Below are positions 45,766 through 57,300 of a DNA stretch of 64,000 nucleotides, piece after piece. Position 1 is the first letter of the stretch. Each line of letters opens with the position of its first letter. The notes under the pieces are model-generated. The model did not search any database, was not told the DNA's origin, and worked only from the letters and a program-made list of their open reading frames with translations. Source of the DNA: Phocoena phocoena (Eukaryota > Chordata > Mammalia > Artiodactyla > Phocoenidae); the NCBI RefSeq assembly GCF_963924675.1, contig NC_089234.1, positions 57,206,909-57,270,908 of the forward strand. Direction: 5' to 3'. Position numbers and translations under genes: made by a program.

Positions 45766-47084
45766 ATTATAACATTGACCCGGTGTCAGACTCTTAGATT
45801 CCCGTCAATTCTGTTATCCCAAGGTCACTAATATACTGGACAGGTGACTTCTGTCCTTTGCTTACTTGTGAAACATCTCCCTTTCTGCACATGCAGCTTC
45901 TCCAATCATTCCTAAGTCACCGACATCGCCAAAGGCTGCTTATGAGGTGCCCGTGGGGGTGGGGGGGGGGCAGGAAATGGTTACACTGTGAGTCAAATGT
46001 GTCCTAAACAAAAATGTCCTTGTGAGTAATCACAAATCTGGACATCTTGAGGGTGGTGTAAAATCTAGGTTTGCTTAAGGTAGCACTTTCTAACCCGAAG
46101 ATGTTTTAAACATCTCAACATTGTCAACATTGAATGGAGAGAGCCTTTGCAAAAGGATGTATTTGCCAAGTCCAGGGGCTGGGAATGTGGAGGCGGCCTG
46201 AGAGGGGGAGACACATGCCCCGAACCCCACCCACAAGGAGAATCAAGCTTGAGTGTTCAGCTACAAGCAGAAGAAAACTAATAAGCCAGACTAAGGTCAA
46301 TGCAAGGGGTTTGGTCGAGGTGATGTTGACTTTCGAGGGTCGAGGGGAGAAAGAAACAGAAGCAAAATAGCAAGCAGAGTCGGGGGGTGGGGAGAGAATT
46401 ATTAATAACTCAGGGACAATGCATTTTTGAAAATCAACTTCTTCAACATCCTGCCGGCTCAGACATGGCAGGGAGGCTTCACAAGGACCCAGGGCAAACT
46501 GGAGCATTTCTCCAAATCCCCAGAGCCACCTCTGGATCTCCTCCAGACCACAAATCCCAGGGAGCGAGGAGACATAGCCAATCACACACATACCATCACA
46601 AAAGCTGCCATCTTTTTACCACAGCAACAATTTTACAGAATGTGCTAAGAATTCCAGAAAGCTTCTTTAGGGGAGTGTTTCCTTGAGTTTCATGAAATGA
46701 GCTCTAAAGACTCCCTCACTGAGGTTCCATTAGTCCAAAAGCCTACTACTGCTCCCTTATGCAGAAGGATTTCTGCATCTTACAACAACAAGCGGATTGA
46801 ACCCTACGGCACTGGGCGCTGAGCAGCTTCTGCGGTGATGTTTGCAAACGCACCCGCCGGACACCACACTGAACAAAATCTTTAAGATGAAGTCATTGAT
46901 GCTGCTACAGGACTTTCCAAATAATGCACAGGACCAGGATATGCAGACCAGTGAGGTAAACAACCTTGAGGTTATACTGTCCTTCTGTTTCTCCGTAAAT
47001 CCAAGTTCAACTTTCCTTTTACCCTTGGGGCTGTCATGATGAGCCCCATACAAGGGAGTGCAGTAAAGGGCTAGGAGCAGGAAG
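45766..47084. other. Unique sequence with a G run
   Basis: G run 45955-45970 (G5-T-G10). A 155-codon minus-strand frame at 46124-46591 has no protein-like pattern. Nothing else recognised. Confidence 0.45.
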
Positions 47085-47290
47085 CTGGGCGAGGATGCCC
47101 AGCCTGGCATCCTAGCTCCATCCCTTATTAGCTCTGTGACACCAGCCAAGTTACAAAACCTCTCTCTGAACTTCGGTTCCTCTTCTCAAAACTGGACATC
47201 ATAATGGCACCTGCTTCCTAGGTCATTGTGAGGATTAAGTAAGTTAAGACATGTAAAGTATGTGGAACCATGCCTGACACTCAGTCCTCA
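47085..47290 (+). repeat. MIR, sense
   Basis: 'ttattagctctgtgacaccagccaagttacaaaacctctctctgaacttcggttcctc', 'taggtcattgtgaggattaagtaagtta' and 'atgcctgacactcagt' run head to tail. Confidence 0.88.
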
Positions 47291-47324
47291 AAAAGGATCT
47301 GTTATTTTCTCTTTTTACCCTGCA

Positions 47325-47500
47325 GGACAGACCTTCCATGTCAATTATGTCACTGTCCTCACTGTCTTCCCCCAACTGCCAACTCTTTGAGGGAGGGACT
47401 ACCTTATCCATGTCTGCTCCCTTCGTGTACACTGCCTGAAATATAACAGTTGTCTGTCCGTGTCTGTCAAATGAATGGGTGAATAGAGGCAAGAATGGTG
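47325..47500 (+). repeat. L2 3' end, sense
   Basis: 'ccaactctttgagggagggactaccttatccatgtctg' and 'caaatgaatgggtgaatag' match the L2 3' end. Confidence 0.78.
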
Positions 47501-47654
47501 CAGGTCCCTAGGAAGGTCCCCACACTCATATACTCACCTATGCTACACTGCTACCCCCCCAAGATCAAAGCCCCTCTTCCCCGCCCGGCATGATTCTACC
47601 CATCATTCACGACTCAGTTCCAGACATCTGCTCCACCAGGTATTGGGAAGCATC

Positions 47655-47740
47655 ACCGTGCAGTAGCTAAGGCAGCAGTTCTGCAACCAGACTGCCTGGG
47701 TTCAAATCCCAGCTCTTCTACTCACTACACCCTAGTGAGT
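47655..47740 (+). repeat. MIR head fragment, sense
   Basis: 'gtgcagtagctaaggcagcagttctgcaaccagactgcctgggttcaaatcccagctcttctactc' is the tRNA-derived MIR head including a B-box-like GGTTCAAATCC. Confidence 0.88.
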
Positions 47741-47749
47741 CTCCACATT

Positions 47750-47930
47750 TATCCACCACTAACTGCCGAGGTGCCACGCACAGCTCTGAGTGCTTTATTT
47801 CCGTTACCTCGGTAAACCCTTACAGAAACCTAGGAGGTACGTACCATTATTCCCACTCTACAGGCAAAGAAACTGAGATTTACAGAGGCTTTTTTTACCC
47901 ACGGTCACCGGGCTCAAAGTCAACTCTTTC
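47750..47930 (-). repeat. MIR fragment, antisense
   Basis: 'ctctgagtgctttatttccgttacctcggtaaacccttacagaaacctaggaggtacgtaccattattcccactctacaggcaaagaaactgag' is antisense MIR tail and core, joined to the sense head before it. Confidence 0.85.
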
Positions 47931-49644
47931 CACCTTCTACCGTGTCTGTTCCTAATGAATCCCTTTTCATCAGATTTTTTCCCCCAATTTTCTGCCTTGT
48001 TGTGAGGTATGAAGGACTAAACACACCATTCTGGGGCCAGCATTTGACCTCAGGTCCAGCTACCTCCAGGCCGTGATTTTTCTTAGTACCTGGCACACTG
48101 GACAATGCTAATTGACATTTGATCCCCTCCCTGGATTCCAGACTCAACCTTGGTCTGACCACGCTAACATCTCTGGATTCAGGAAGCCAGCTCTCCGTTT
48201 GGAAGGAGCCTTTGGGATGGGTCCTTCTCGGAGCTGAGCCCGGGGCCTGCTCCGCGGCCAGCTGTGAGGTGAGCAGGTAGCACGGACTGTGGACAGGACA
48301 GAGCTGTGCTCTCCAGAGCAACCCACTGCCAGGATGGGCTTCCCCCAGACCCAGAGAACACCGCCAGGGCGACGATGGACCCAGAACCCCCAATGGTGCT
48401 CACATCCACGCTGCCTGGTGCGCTGCTGGACGGGAGAACTCTCGGGATCGGTTTCCAAAGCACAGAACACTGGAGCTGCCTCTGTCACCGGGCGACAGGG
48501 GAGAGGACACCCCCCCCACCCAGGTGGCGTTGGCATCCCCTCCCCCAATCCTTACATACTCTAAGTTACCTGGAAGAGAGGTTCCCTATCTATGGCCTGC
48601 AGAGCAGGCACACAACCCTGCCCCTACTCCTTGGCAGAGAAGATCGTAGGCCCTGCCACCAGTTCTACACAGCAAACTGTTGCTCGGTTTATATAAGTAC
48701 CATGGAAATCAGAGAAAGACTCGCAAAGAAGCAACTTAACAGAAGGTCAACAAGCCTCCTGACAAAAAGTGTATATGGAGTTCCATCTTCAAAATACAGC
48801 CATCTGTCTATTTTTCTCCTTAACCCTAGGCTAAAAAGGCTAATAAGATTCATAGACAACATATGAAATGATGGAATTCTCTGCACAGCTCCGCTTCTTT
48901 CTACACATAATTTTAAAACTATTACCCAATAACGTATTGTAATAAAAAAGCTGACAGGGTCATGCTCAACAAGTAATCACCGGCATGTTTTCGCACCTAG
49001 AGATGGAGAACTTTCTTATTATGTGCCCCTGGTGATTTTTTAGGTGTTTCCATAAAGCTGTTGCCATTATTTATAAGCCACAGGTTACTTCCCTTCGCTG
49101 CATGCTCCAATTAATGAAAACTTATTTTAAAGACTCCGAAAAGCAGGGCAGGCTAGGGGTGGTGTGCCAGGCAGCCCCAGAGGGGTGGGGAGGGATTTGC
49201 AAGTCATTTGCAGCCTTCCTGAAGGCAGCTCTGATTCCCTCCGCAGGGCAAGGGGCAGCACCTTTGGAGATGGGTGACCTCCTGGGGATGAGGCATGAGG
49301 AGACAGCAACTGCACCCAGGTGGGGGCCGTCTCCACCTCTGCTGCCTCAGCCTTGCCAGCCCAGAGCTCCAGGCTCCGCCCCACCAGCAGGAGCCACAGG
49401 GGCCGGGAAGTATCTGTTGCCACGCCCTGAACTTCCTGGCCATACCCACGGTCTAAGCACCTTGGGGCTTGGTACCTGCAGGGTCAGCATCCCACAGGGG
49501 CAACTCAGGAGCTGTGGTGGTCAGGGAACACACACGCACGTGCACACACAACCAGGCCTGGAGCTCCCGTGCCCATTCCTGGCTCCCCCGCAGCTGAACA
49601 CCAAGATGGAGAAAACTCAGGACTATGAGAGCCATCGAGCCCTT
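47931..49644. other. GC-rich unique sequence with overlapping chance frames
   Basis: The longest non-transposon frames of the window (186 and 188 codons at 48306-48866 and 49102-49668, plus strand) lie here. They overlap long frames on the other strand, are proline/glycine-rich because of GC content, and show no family pattern, so they are not called genes. 'agacttcg'-type CpGs are sparse, so it is not a CpG island. Confidence 0.5.
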
Positions 49645-49890
49645 CCAACTCCTCCTGGACAGAATTAACACCAATGGGTCCAATAAGGCCCTCTCCAGCA
49701 CCCATAAAAGCCCTACCTATTTCCAGACCCACTTCAAATGTTGCGTCCTCCAAGAAGCCATTTCTGTCACGCATTGTGAGGTGGGATGTCTCCCTCATTA
49801 AGTCCACAGTGAGTGTGACCGCTTCTGCAACACCCACTCGCCAGCCTGGTATCCTACCTACTTGCATTCTATCTTATCCCCGTGCAGGGC
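49645..49890 (+). repeat. L2, sense
   Basis: 'cagacccacttcaaatgttgcgtcctccaagaagccatttctgtcac' is the conserved L2 block upstream of its 3' end. Confidence 0.7.
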
Positions 49891-50009
49891 TACATGGATA
49901 GACAGCCTCTTGAATAGACCATGGCTACTCATCTCCATAATCCACTCGCCTCTTCAGCCCCTGCCTCCTGAATCCAGGTTAGGTAGGGGAGCTGAGTCTA
50001 GAAAGGACG

Positions 50010-50125
50010 CCGAAGTTGGAACTGAAGACACAGAGTCACACTCAGCTGGTCCTGCAAGCTGTGATCTTGGGCAAGTCACTTAGCCGCTCTGAACCTCAGT
50101 GCTCCCAGCGGTTAAATAAAAAAGG
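50010..50125 (+). repeat. MIR fragment, sense
   Basis: 'gctgtgatcttgggcaagtcacttagccgctctgaacctcagtgctcccagcggttaaataa' is the MIR core. Confidence 0.85.
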
Positions 50126-50634
50126 TTACACACAAGAACTGCTAAGCTTCCTGTCAGCCTGAAATTTCTCTGACTTTATAATACAAAGCTATGATACTTG
50201 TAGCCAGGATGACATACCAACTTAACCCAGCCAGATGACAACGTGGTTTTTAAATGGGCCAGTGTGTGTATGTGGCAGGGGAGCAGGGTGTACTTTGAGG
50301 ACTTTGTTTCTTTTGCCGTTGAATCTCACCTTATAGCCTTTGACCCCTGCGTGGGGCCACAGCCACAAGAGGTTCTGTTGACCTGTGTTTCCAAAATAAC
50401 ACCTGTTTACTAATATATCTGAATGACATTTAAAATAATTAATTAGCAGACTTTTCCCCCACCTAGAAAGTTGTCTGTAATTCAGGCACCAAATACACGC
50501 GTCAACCCTGTTTACAAAGAAAGATCATTTGAAAAGAAGGACACGAGAGAGGTTAGCTAACTATGAAATCTGTACTTTAGCTGACATCTTGACCAAGACA
50601 CACCAATCATAATTTTGGATCCATACAAGGGAAG
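50126..50634. other. Unique sequence, nothing recognised
   Basis: No feature recognised before the Tigger element. Confidence 0.45.
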
Positions 50635-51150
50635 TATGATGGTCCCCCCCTTATCTGTGGTTTTGCTTTCTGCCATTTCAGTTACCCGACGTTAACCGTG
50701 GTCCAAAAATATTAAATGAAAAAGTTCAGAAGTAAACAATTCTTAAGTTTTTAGTTGCATGACATTCTGAGTAGCTTGATGAAATCTCACTCCTTCCCAC
50801 CCAGAAGGTGAGTCATTCTTCTGTCCAGCGTATCCACACTGTGTGTGCTGCCTGCCCGTTAGTCACTTAGTGCCTGTCCTTCTCAGACCATCTGTCGCAG
50901 TATCACAGTACCTGTGTTCGAGTAACCCTTATTTTACTTAATAATGTCCCCCAAACACAAGAGTAGTGATGCTGGCAATTCTAATATTCTCTTACTCTGC
51001 CTAATTTATACGTTAAATTAAACTTTATCACAGGTGTGTGTGTGTATAGGGAAAAACATAGCGTATACAGGCTTTGGTACTACCCATGGTTTAGGCATCT
51101 ACTGTCCGTCCTGGAACGGATCTCCCACAGATAAGGGGGGGACTACCATA
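50635..51150 (+). mobile_element. Tigger-type (pogo/mariner) DNA transposon, internally deleted
   Basis: The body 50637-51148 sits in a TA target duplication (50635-50636 and 51149-51150), as mariner-superfamily elements require. The ends are inverted repeats: the left has 'ggtccccccccttatctgtgg', and the right, read in reverse, has 'tggtagtcccccccttatctgtgg'. The left part includes 'ccgtggtccaaaaatattaaatg' and 'cgtatccacactgtgtg'. The right part includes 'gcatctactgtccgtcctgg'. The centre, with most of the transposase gene, has been lost, so the copy is non-autonomous and long inactive. Confidence 0.92.
50944..51021 (+). pseudogene. Remnant start of Tigger transposase gene
   Basis: An ATG at 50944 opens M-S-P-K-H-K-S-S-D-A-G-N-S-N-I, which resembles the basic N-terminus of Tigger transposases just before the CENP-B-like helix-turn-helix. 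After about 15 codons the match stops at the internal deletion, and ten unrelated codons lead to TAA at 51019-51021. It cannot make a DNA-binding domain. Confidence 0.8.
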
Positions 51151-52399
51151 ACAGATCTTCTCTCTCACCAGAAAATGAGGCTTGGATACTTGGAGAAAAC
51201 ATTCACATCGAATTATGCTTCTTGACTTTGGAGAGAGAACTGAAAAATCTGTCTGTTAGAGCATGTCCTTGCTCACCAAAATCCTAATTTTATGTACTTA
51301 TATGGCAGTATAAGTGCATCCTTAGGAAGCAAATCTTATGGACAGAAGAGGCTGCATCTCTCTTTTCCCAGAACATGGGATTAATGAAGTCATAAGTTCA
51401 TTTTTAAACTTGGAGTAGAACACAGCACACTACCAGGAGAGGTGAAACACCTATGATTATAAACGCTCCATTTCGACAGCTGGAAGCTAACAAGCAACTA
51501 AGTAACAGTGGAGAAAACAACCGCCAGCTGCAATTTTCTCTCCATTTTTGATCCTTTTACAAGTATGTGTTGCATGTGTTTTGACTATTGTTGAAAAGGA
51601 GGGGAAAAAAAAACTTGGGCAGTCTTCTCACGGAGGTTGCTATTTGCAGGCCCTTTTTCAGATGGTATCACTTCATTTAGTAAACCTCCCCTTCTTTGTA
51701 ACCATTTCTGAAGAAACATGGGAGGCAGGAGGGAGTTTCCCCAGCACCACTGACAGGCAGTGGAAATGCACGAGCAGGGGGTGATGCAGCCAAAGGCAGA
51801 GAAGTGTTCGCACACACAGGGAGGGATAAGTCCTTTGAAGGGGTTCAGGAGGGAAAACTAGCACATCCAAGCTTGTTCACCTGACCTAAACAGACAAACA
51901 CTCAGACATAACTCTTTGGGCTCCATGCCTTCTTTCCCATGCCCTTACTCTTCTCTGGGGACTTGGTGATGTGGGCCACTGGGGGCACCCAGAATGGCTG
52001 TCCTGCTCTGTGCCCTCAGGTCTCTCAGGGCCTGGAAGATGAACTCAAGAGGTTTCCTTCCTCTTCATGCTAAACTCTGCAGCAGTATGAAAAGCTGAGA
52101 GAGCTTAGCGCTGCCTCAGAGAGGTATGGGGAATCAAGGGGCTCCCCCTTCGGCCAGGCAGGATGTGCTCCTCCTTCAGGCACAGAAAGCACACTACCTA
52201 TGGCCCACGAGGCTTTAGAGGACCACAAGACATGTTTACATTTCTTTTAGAAGCAGAAGGGAAAAAATTAACTCTAGGCCAACGGAAATGTTTTAATGTA
52301 TACTATTAATAGATCTGTCTTTAAATCATTAACTTGTAGTACTCTATGCAGGAAGGGGCCCACAAAATGCAAAGTGCCTAGAGCCCATAAATATCATGG
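51151..52399. other. Unique sequence, nothing recognised
   Basis: No repeat family or coding exon recognised. Confidence 0.45.
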
Positions 52400-52660
52400 T
52401 GAGTGCCTGATTCCAGATCATCCCTGCCCCCGGGCCTTTGCAAGTGCTGTTTGGGATGCCCTGCTTCAATCTTCCCTTTATTCAGTGAATGAATAATTTC
52501 AACTCAATTTCCACCTCTTCCCTAGCAGTTCCCTGATTGCTCTGATTACTAACACTTTTCTCTCCCTCACTCTGAAATTCCCCAGCAACTAGACGTCACA
52601 CGATAGCCTCACACCAAGTTTCTATTTCTCGTGCAGTCCTTATGCCTGCTCCTTCATCCC
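52400..52660 (+). repeat. L2, sense, first of two adjacent copies
   Basis: 'gggcctttgcaagtgctgtttgggatgccctgcttcaatcttcc' and 'tccacctcttccctagcag' correspond to the L2 region about 200-400 bases from its 3' end. Confidence 0.8.
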
Positions 52661-52829
52661 AAGAGACAAATACTACCTCCCTCACTGCTAAGATAACAGG
52701 AAGGCCTCACCACTGCCCTCAAAAGAGTCTGTGTCTCAGCCTTGCATTCAAATGCATAATCAGATCCCCTAGTAACTCTTATATTCCCCATCCTACCCAA
52801 TGGACCCTGAACCACGGCCATACCAGATG

Positions 52830-53062
52830 CTAACCATTTTCCAAGCATGCCTCATATTCCTCCCACCACCAGCCCTTTGCAAAAGCTGTTCCCTCAGCCA
52901 GGGATGCCCTACCCTTTCAGAGCTTCCTAACAAAAGCCTTATCCAATCCTTAAAAGCCTAGTTCAGATATAACCTCTTCCAAGAGGCCTTCTCAGATGTT
53001 TCTGTTGAACTATATCCCTCCCTCTCCTACTCTACCTCAGCACTTTGCATGTCTTCTGCAAG
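52830..53062 (+). repeat. L2, sense, second of two adjacent copies
   Basis: 'agccctttgcaaaagctgttccctcagccagggatgccctaccc', 'tagttcagatataacctcttccaagaggccttctcagatg' and 'tcagcactttgcatg' cover the same L2 region again. Confidence 0.85.
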
Positions 53063-53099
53063 ATTCATCAGGATCTGACTTCTATCAAAGGAATTTGTA

Positions 53100-53480
53100 G
53101 ACCATGCAAGACCCCTTAGTCTGAGGGCTCCCAGAGCAGATGCTGAGACAAGGATTGAAGTCAAAATATTTTGGGGAAGGTGACCCCAGGAGTGGGGGAA
53201 GAGGGAAGTGAGACAGGGAAGGGAAGGAAGCAAATACTGATACACGGTACCTTATCAAGCAAGTTACCACGGTGGCCAGCTGGAGCTCACTGCAGCTGGG
53301 GACACTCAGAGACAGAAAAGAATGTACCACAGAGTTTTCCCAATTGAGGCAGATGGGATGTTTATCTCCCAACTCCTGTCAATCACTGGTACAGGCGAGG
53401 CTGCTCCAGAGGGGCATTAATTCTCTGGCATGTCCAACCTACTTGCCACAGGCAAAGGAGCTCCAGTGGCCAAAGAAAGC
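53100..53480. repeat. Probable old interspersed repeat, class unresolved
   Basis: Wording such as 'gaggcagatgggatgtttatctcccaactcctgtcaatcactggtacagg' and 'ctgctccagaggggcattaattctctgg' resembles a dispersed mammalian repeat, but I cannot name it. The 167-codon frame crossing it (53272-53775) is taken as chance. Confidence 0.35.
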
Positions 53481-53644
53481 TCGCAGACAAACAGGTGCAG
53501 GTGCTTGTGGCTGGCCACTGGATGCTGTGCACGGAAATCGTGAGACCTCAGGGGACACGGGAGGCCACCGACAGCTTCCGCTGCAGAGACCGTGGACTTC
53601 TGCAGCCTTAAGCACCCAGCGGGACCCTGGGCATGCAGCAGGCA

Positions 53645-53775
53645 TGCAGGAAGTGCTCACACAAAGGAAATCATGTTCAAGCTCTTTGAAGGCAGGGGCC
53701 ACATTTGATTTTCTCAGGGCCAGGCCTCAAGATAGGGACTCAAATCGTGCATGCTGGCTGAGGAAGTGTGAGTGA
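53645..53775 (+). repeat. L2 3' end, sense
   Basis: 'tcaagctctttgaaggcaggggccacatttgattttctcagggccaggcctc' matches the L2 3' end. Confidence 0.72.
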
Positions 53776-54734
53776 TTTAACTCACTGCCCCATCACCCAA
53801 ATGCGACCATGCCAAAGGAATTTCCATCTTATTAACTCTTCTCTATTTCACAAACGCTATCTAATTCATGCAAGCAATACAGACCAGCCCTGTCCTGTGA
53901 GGTCTAACCATGAGGACAGTAATGAAGATGTAAAGAGTTAGACAGCATCTTGAGAAAAGGCACCTATATCCAGAGGAACGATCCAGGAACACTACAGGAT
54001 TCTGGGCAATTCCCTGAATTTGCAGCTTTCCTGCAGCCTCTGGCACCTCAGCCTCCCAGGTGGTACTGGCTATACTTAGCAACTGGGATGGAGCATATAC
54101 TGGAGGTGTTCGGGGGGGCCCCTGTCCCACTCCTCCAGCTTCCTTGTGCTGACATCATGTCACACAGGGTGCACGGAGAAATGGCCTCAGGGCCCAACCG
54201 ACAGCAGACATAACCAAAGCCTCAAACAAAGAAAAATAATGTAAGCTCAGGCAACGGCTTCAGGCAAGGGAGGGACAAGCCAGCTTGTCTTGCCAATTTC
54301 AGAGCAGAACAGATGTTTCTGCATCTCCAAGGTATCCGCCCTCCTAGGACACCAGACATAGGTCACCCATCAGTCATTCATCTTTATGATGAGTTGCAGC
54401 GGCCAGCACACAGTCAAGATTAATGCACATCTTTTCCAAGAAACGCTGTTTAGTGGCAAGGATGTGCTGAGGGTGATTGCTCAGGCCAGATCATTCCAGC
54501 TGACACAACCAACCAACTTTCAACGCTAAACTAGAAAAAGAAAATCCTGCGTGCTGTCTTGTTCCAAGCAAGGAACAGAGTAACCCATGGACAGTGTAGG
54601 AGTTGAACCTCGCCTGGCTTAGTTTGATGAGACCTGGCCACCTCGGGACCTGTCAGGAGACCAGGGGTTTACAGGCTTGACCCAGCTATGATACCCTTCA
54701 AGCACTATGGCTAAAACAGCAAGGAAACCAGTAC
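53776..54734. other. Unique sequence, nothing recognised
   Basis: No feature could be supported. Confidence 0.45.
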
Positions 54735-54850
54735 CCAGGAGACCTGGCTTCTACTCACAGCTCTGCTCCCTGATGATCACACCCTGAACAAATCACTTCT
54801 TCTTCCTGGCCCTCGATTTCCCTTTCTAGAAATTTAAAGGATAACCTCCA
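54735..54850 (+). repeat. MIR fragment, sense
   Basis: 'ggagacctggcttctactcacagctctgctccctgatgatcacaccctgaacaaatcacttcttcttcctgg' follows the MIR head and core. Confidence 0.65.
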
Positions 54851-55326
54851 AGTCTCCCCTTACAGCTTTAACACTATATAAAAGTCTAAAAATCCTCATG
54901 CTGGAGTGTATAATGTTAACTTTCATTCCCGGGGTGACAGCAAGAAACTGGACGATAGCATGGAAACCTTCCAAAATGCTAACACCACCACTGACATATT
55001 TTCATCTGGATAAGGGGAACTGTCCTACCGCTTTTTGGTCCCCGGACACCTTTAGAACTAAAATGTTTCTATGGAAAACTGCTTTATGGTTTAATTAGAA
55101 AAAGAAGTCAGCAAAGGAGAAAAATAGAATTTGAACACAGCTCTTTAACGTGAAATTGATTTTATTCCATCTCTAAGAGCCACATAGGAATTACTTTGAC
55201 CACCAGAGGGCTTTCCACACTGCCGAAATGCATTAATAAGACATAGGTGGTAAAATTAAAAAATAAAAAGTTCCAAGTTACATTGTCTAAGGCCATAAAG
55301 GCCTGGGGGCTGAAGTGAAAAAAAAG

Positions 55327-55327
<1 letters not shown>
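54851..55327. other. Unique sequence, nothing recognised
   Basis: No feature recognised before the CA repeat. Confidence 0.45.

Positions 55328-55373
<46 letters not shown>
55328..55373. repeat. (CA)n microsatellite
   Basis: About 23 uninterrupted CA units after a short A run. Confidence 0.97.
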
Positions 55374-55375
<2 letters not shown>

Positions 55376-55664
55376 GAGTTTCTCCTAACTATGATGAACT
55401 TCTTTATAAACATGATGAGGAAAACTTCCCATCTCTCCTAAGTTCCAGAAAACCATCAGAAGAATTTGGCGCATAGAACCAAAAGGAAATCACAAATTAG
55501 CTTTCAGAGGTTCCAGAGCCTTGTTATGAAGATGTCATTCCCCAAATGTGGAGCTAGTTTCTTGTATCCTTTTGCTCATTCAGTCAAAATACTCCCAAAT
55601 ATATCGTGTTTTTAACACATGATTTGGGGATAGCCAACACTGTCGAACATTTGCCACATGACAG

Positions 55665-55850
55665 CTTTGTGAATATGTATATTATTAACTTTGTGCATAT
55701 TAAAGTGTTCAATTCTCCAAAACTCCTATGAGATAGGCACCATTATTATCCCTGTTTCACATATGAAGAAACTGAGGCAAACAGAAGTTAAAGAATATGT
55801 GAAAGGTCAAGCAGCTAGTAATTGTGAAAAAAAAAAAAAAGTTCAGGAAT
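55665..55850 (-). repeat. MIR, antisense
   Basis: 'ctcctatgagataggcaccattattatccctgtttcacatatgaagaaactgaggcaaacagaagttaaag' and 'tcaagcagctagtaa' are antisense MIR. Confidence 0.88.
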
Positions 55851-56329
55851 AACACTATCCACCCAACAAGAGAACTTCCAGTGACTACAGATAAGCGCTC
55901 TCTAAAAAGAGGCACCATGCACCATAACCTATAGAATGCAAAAAAATAACCATCAGTGACAGAACAGCGTACCTCTGGGCTTGCATCTCTCTCTGTGGGT
56001 TCTCAGATAGCATTCCACAGCCCCCAGAGTTCCACATGGGCATCTCCTAGAGGGGCCCGAGGGGGGTGCCAAGGGAGGCTCTGTGAGCCTACAGGCCCCG
56101 TTATCTACCTGAGTCTCTTCAGTTTTTTTCTATTTTATGAATTGGAGATTTCCAAATATGATTTCATTTAGAAAAAAAAAAGATTCTAGTAATATTAAAG
56201 TTTAAAATCTGCTATTTCACAAGACGTTTCAGGAAAAAATAGTTCCCTCTTGGGTTCTGTTCTCTGAAACCCATTTTATAGCACTTGCTACACTAGGGTG
56301 AAATATTTCATCTTGTGTAGGTCCTTTAC
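55851..56329. other. Unique sequence, nothing recognised
   Basis: No feature recognised. Confidence 0.45.
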
Positions 56330-56462
56330 TCTATGGTTGAGCTCCCAAGGTCAGGAATAGTATTTTTTTTTTTTTTTTAATCTTTAGGCCCCAACCTTTA
56401 GCCTAAGATTGGGCCCAGAGTAAAATTTTTAACAAATATTTGTAGGGTGAATAAATAAAGTG
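56330..56462 (+). repeat. Possible L2 3' end, sense
   Basis: 'ttgagctcccaaggtcaggaatag', a T run, then 'gattgggcccagagtaaaatttttaacaaatatttgtagggtgaataaataa' fits a degenerate L2 3' end. Confidence 0.5.
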
Positions 56463-57159
56463 GCAGGTAAAGTAAGGCTAGCTGCTGTGATAGATAAACC
56501 ATGAAATCTTAGGGACCTAACAGAACAGATGGTTATTTCTCTCTCATAAAAAGTCCAATCTAATAGGTATCTAATAGGTGGCCTTCCACACAGTGACCCA
56601 GGAACTGAGGCTCATTCTGTGTTGTGACTCTACCAACCCTTGTCCCCCAGGGTCCTCTCCTCTCACTGGCAAGTGGGCACAGAGAGCATGCGGAGCCTGT
56701 ACTAAGAGCCGTCACTGGCTCTACTTGGAGCAAGAGTGGGTGTGGGAAGGGGCAGTCCCAGCAACAACTCTTCACTTTGTAAGAAGAGTGTGATAGTGGT
56801 GGACAGCTAGCCAGCCCCCTGTTCCACAATGACTTCAAGAGAGAGAGAAGCCTGAAAGCAAGACTCAGTGCATAAGACATGCCTCTTGAAGAAAAAAATA
56901 AGAGTCCTTAACCACTTCCAACCTAAAAATACAGCTATAGAGATACAAAATTACAATCTCTCGTAAGGAATTTTCATTGCATTTTCCCATCACAAACCAG
57001 GCTCGCTACCTATTGGTATACAAATGGCCGGAAAGTAAAATACGGGTCAGCCTAGAGTCAACACTCCTATCATTTACAGGGTGTGTGGTTCTGCTGGTGG
57101 AGAGAAAACAAAACTGGAAACGAATGTCTTATTTTGAGAGGCCTCAATGCAACACTGTG
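56463..57159. other. Unique sequence, nothing recognised
   Basis: No feature supported. Confidence 0.45.
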
Positions 57160-57300
57160 ATATGCAGAAAAGCCAAGAGCCCCATACCTGGCCATTTCCA
57201 GTATCCACATAGGTGACCTTGGGCCAATCAATCAAGTTCCCTGTGCCTCAGCTCCCCTCACTTGTCAAAAGGAAAAGACAATACCTGTCTTTCCAAAATG
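57160..57300 (+). repeat. MIR fragment, sense
   Basis: 'ataggtgaccttgggccaatcaatcaagttccctgtgcctcagctcccctcacttgtcaaaagg' is a degenerate MIR core. Confidence 0.75.

Noticed and set aside
46124..46591. 155-codon minus-strand frame with hydrophobic segments
   Set aside because: Low-complexity leucine/serine composition from pyrimidine-rich DNA. No recognisable protein, no splice sites in suitable places.
48306..48866. 186-codon plus-strand frame
   Set aside because: GC-rich sequence with overlapping long frames on the other strand, no domain or family pattern, no promoter or splice context.
49102..49668. 188-codon plus-strand frame
   Set aside because: Proline/glycine-rich chance frame that runs into an L2 repeat, with opposing frames of up to 120 codons.
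53272..53775. 167-codon plus-strand frame
   Set aside because: Crosses a probable old repeat and an L2 fragment. No protein-like pattern.
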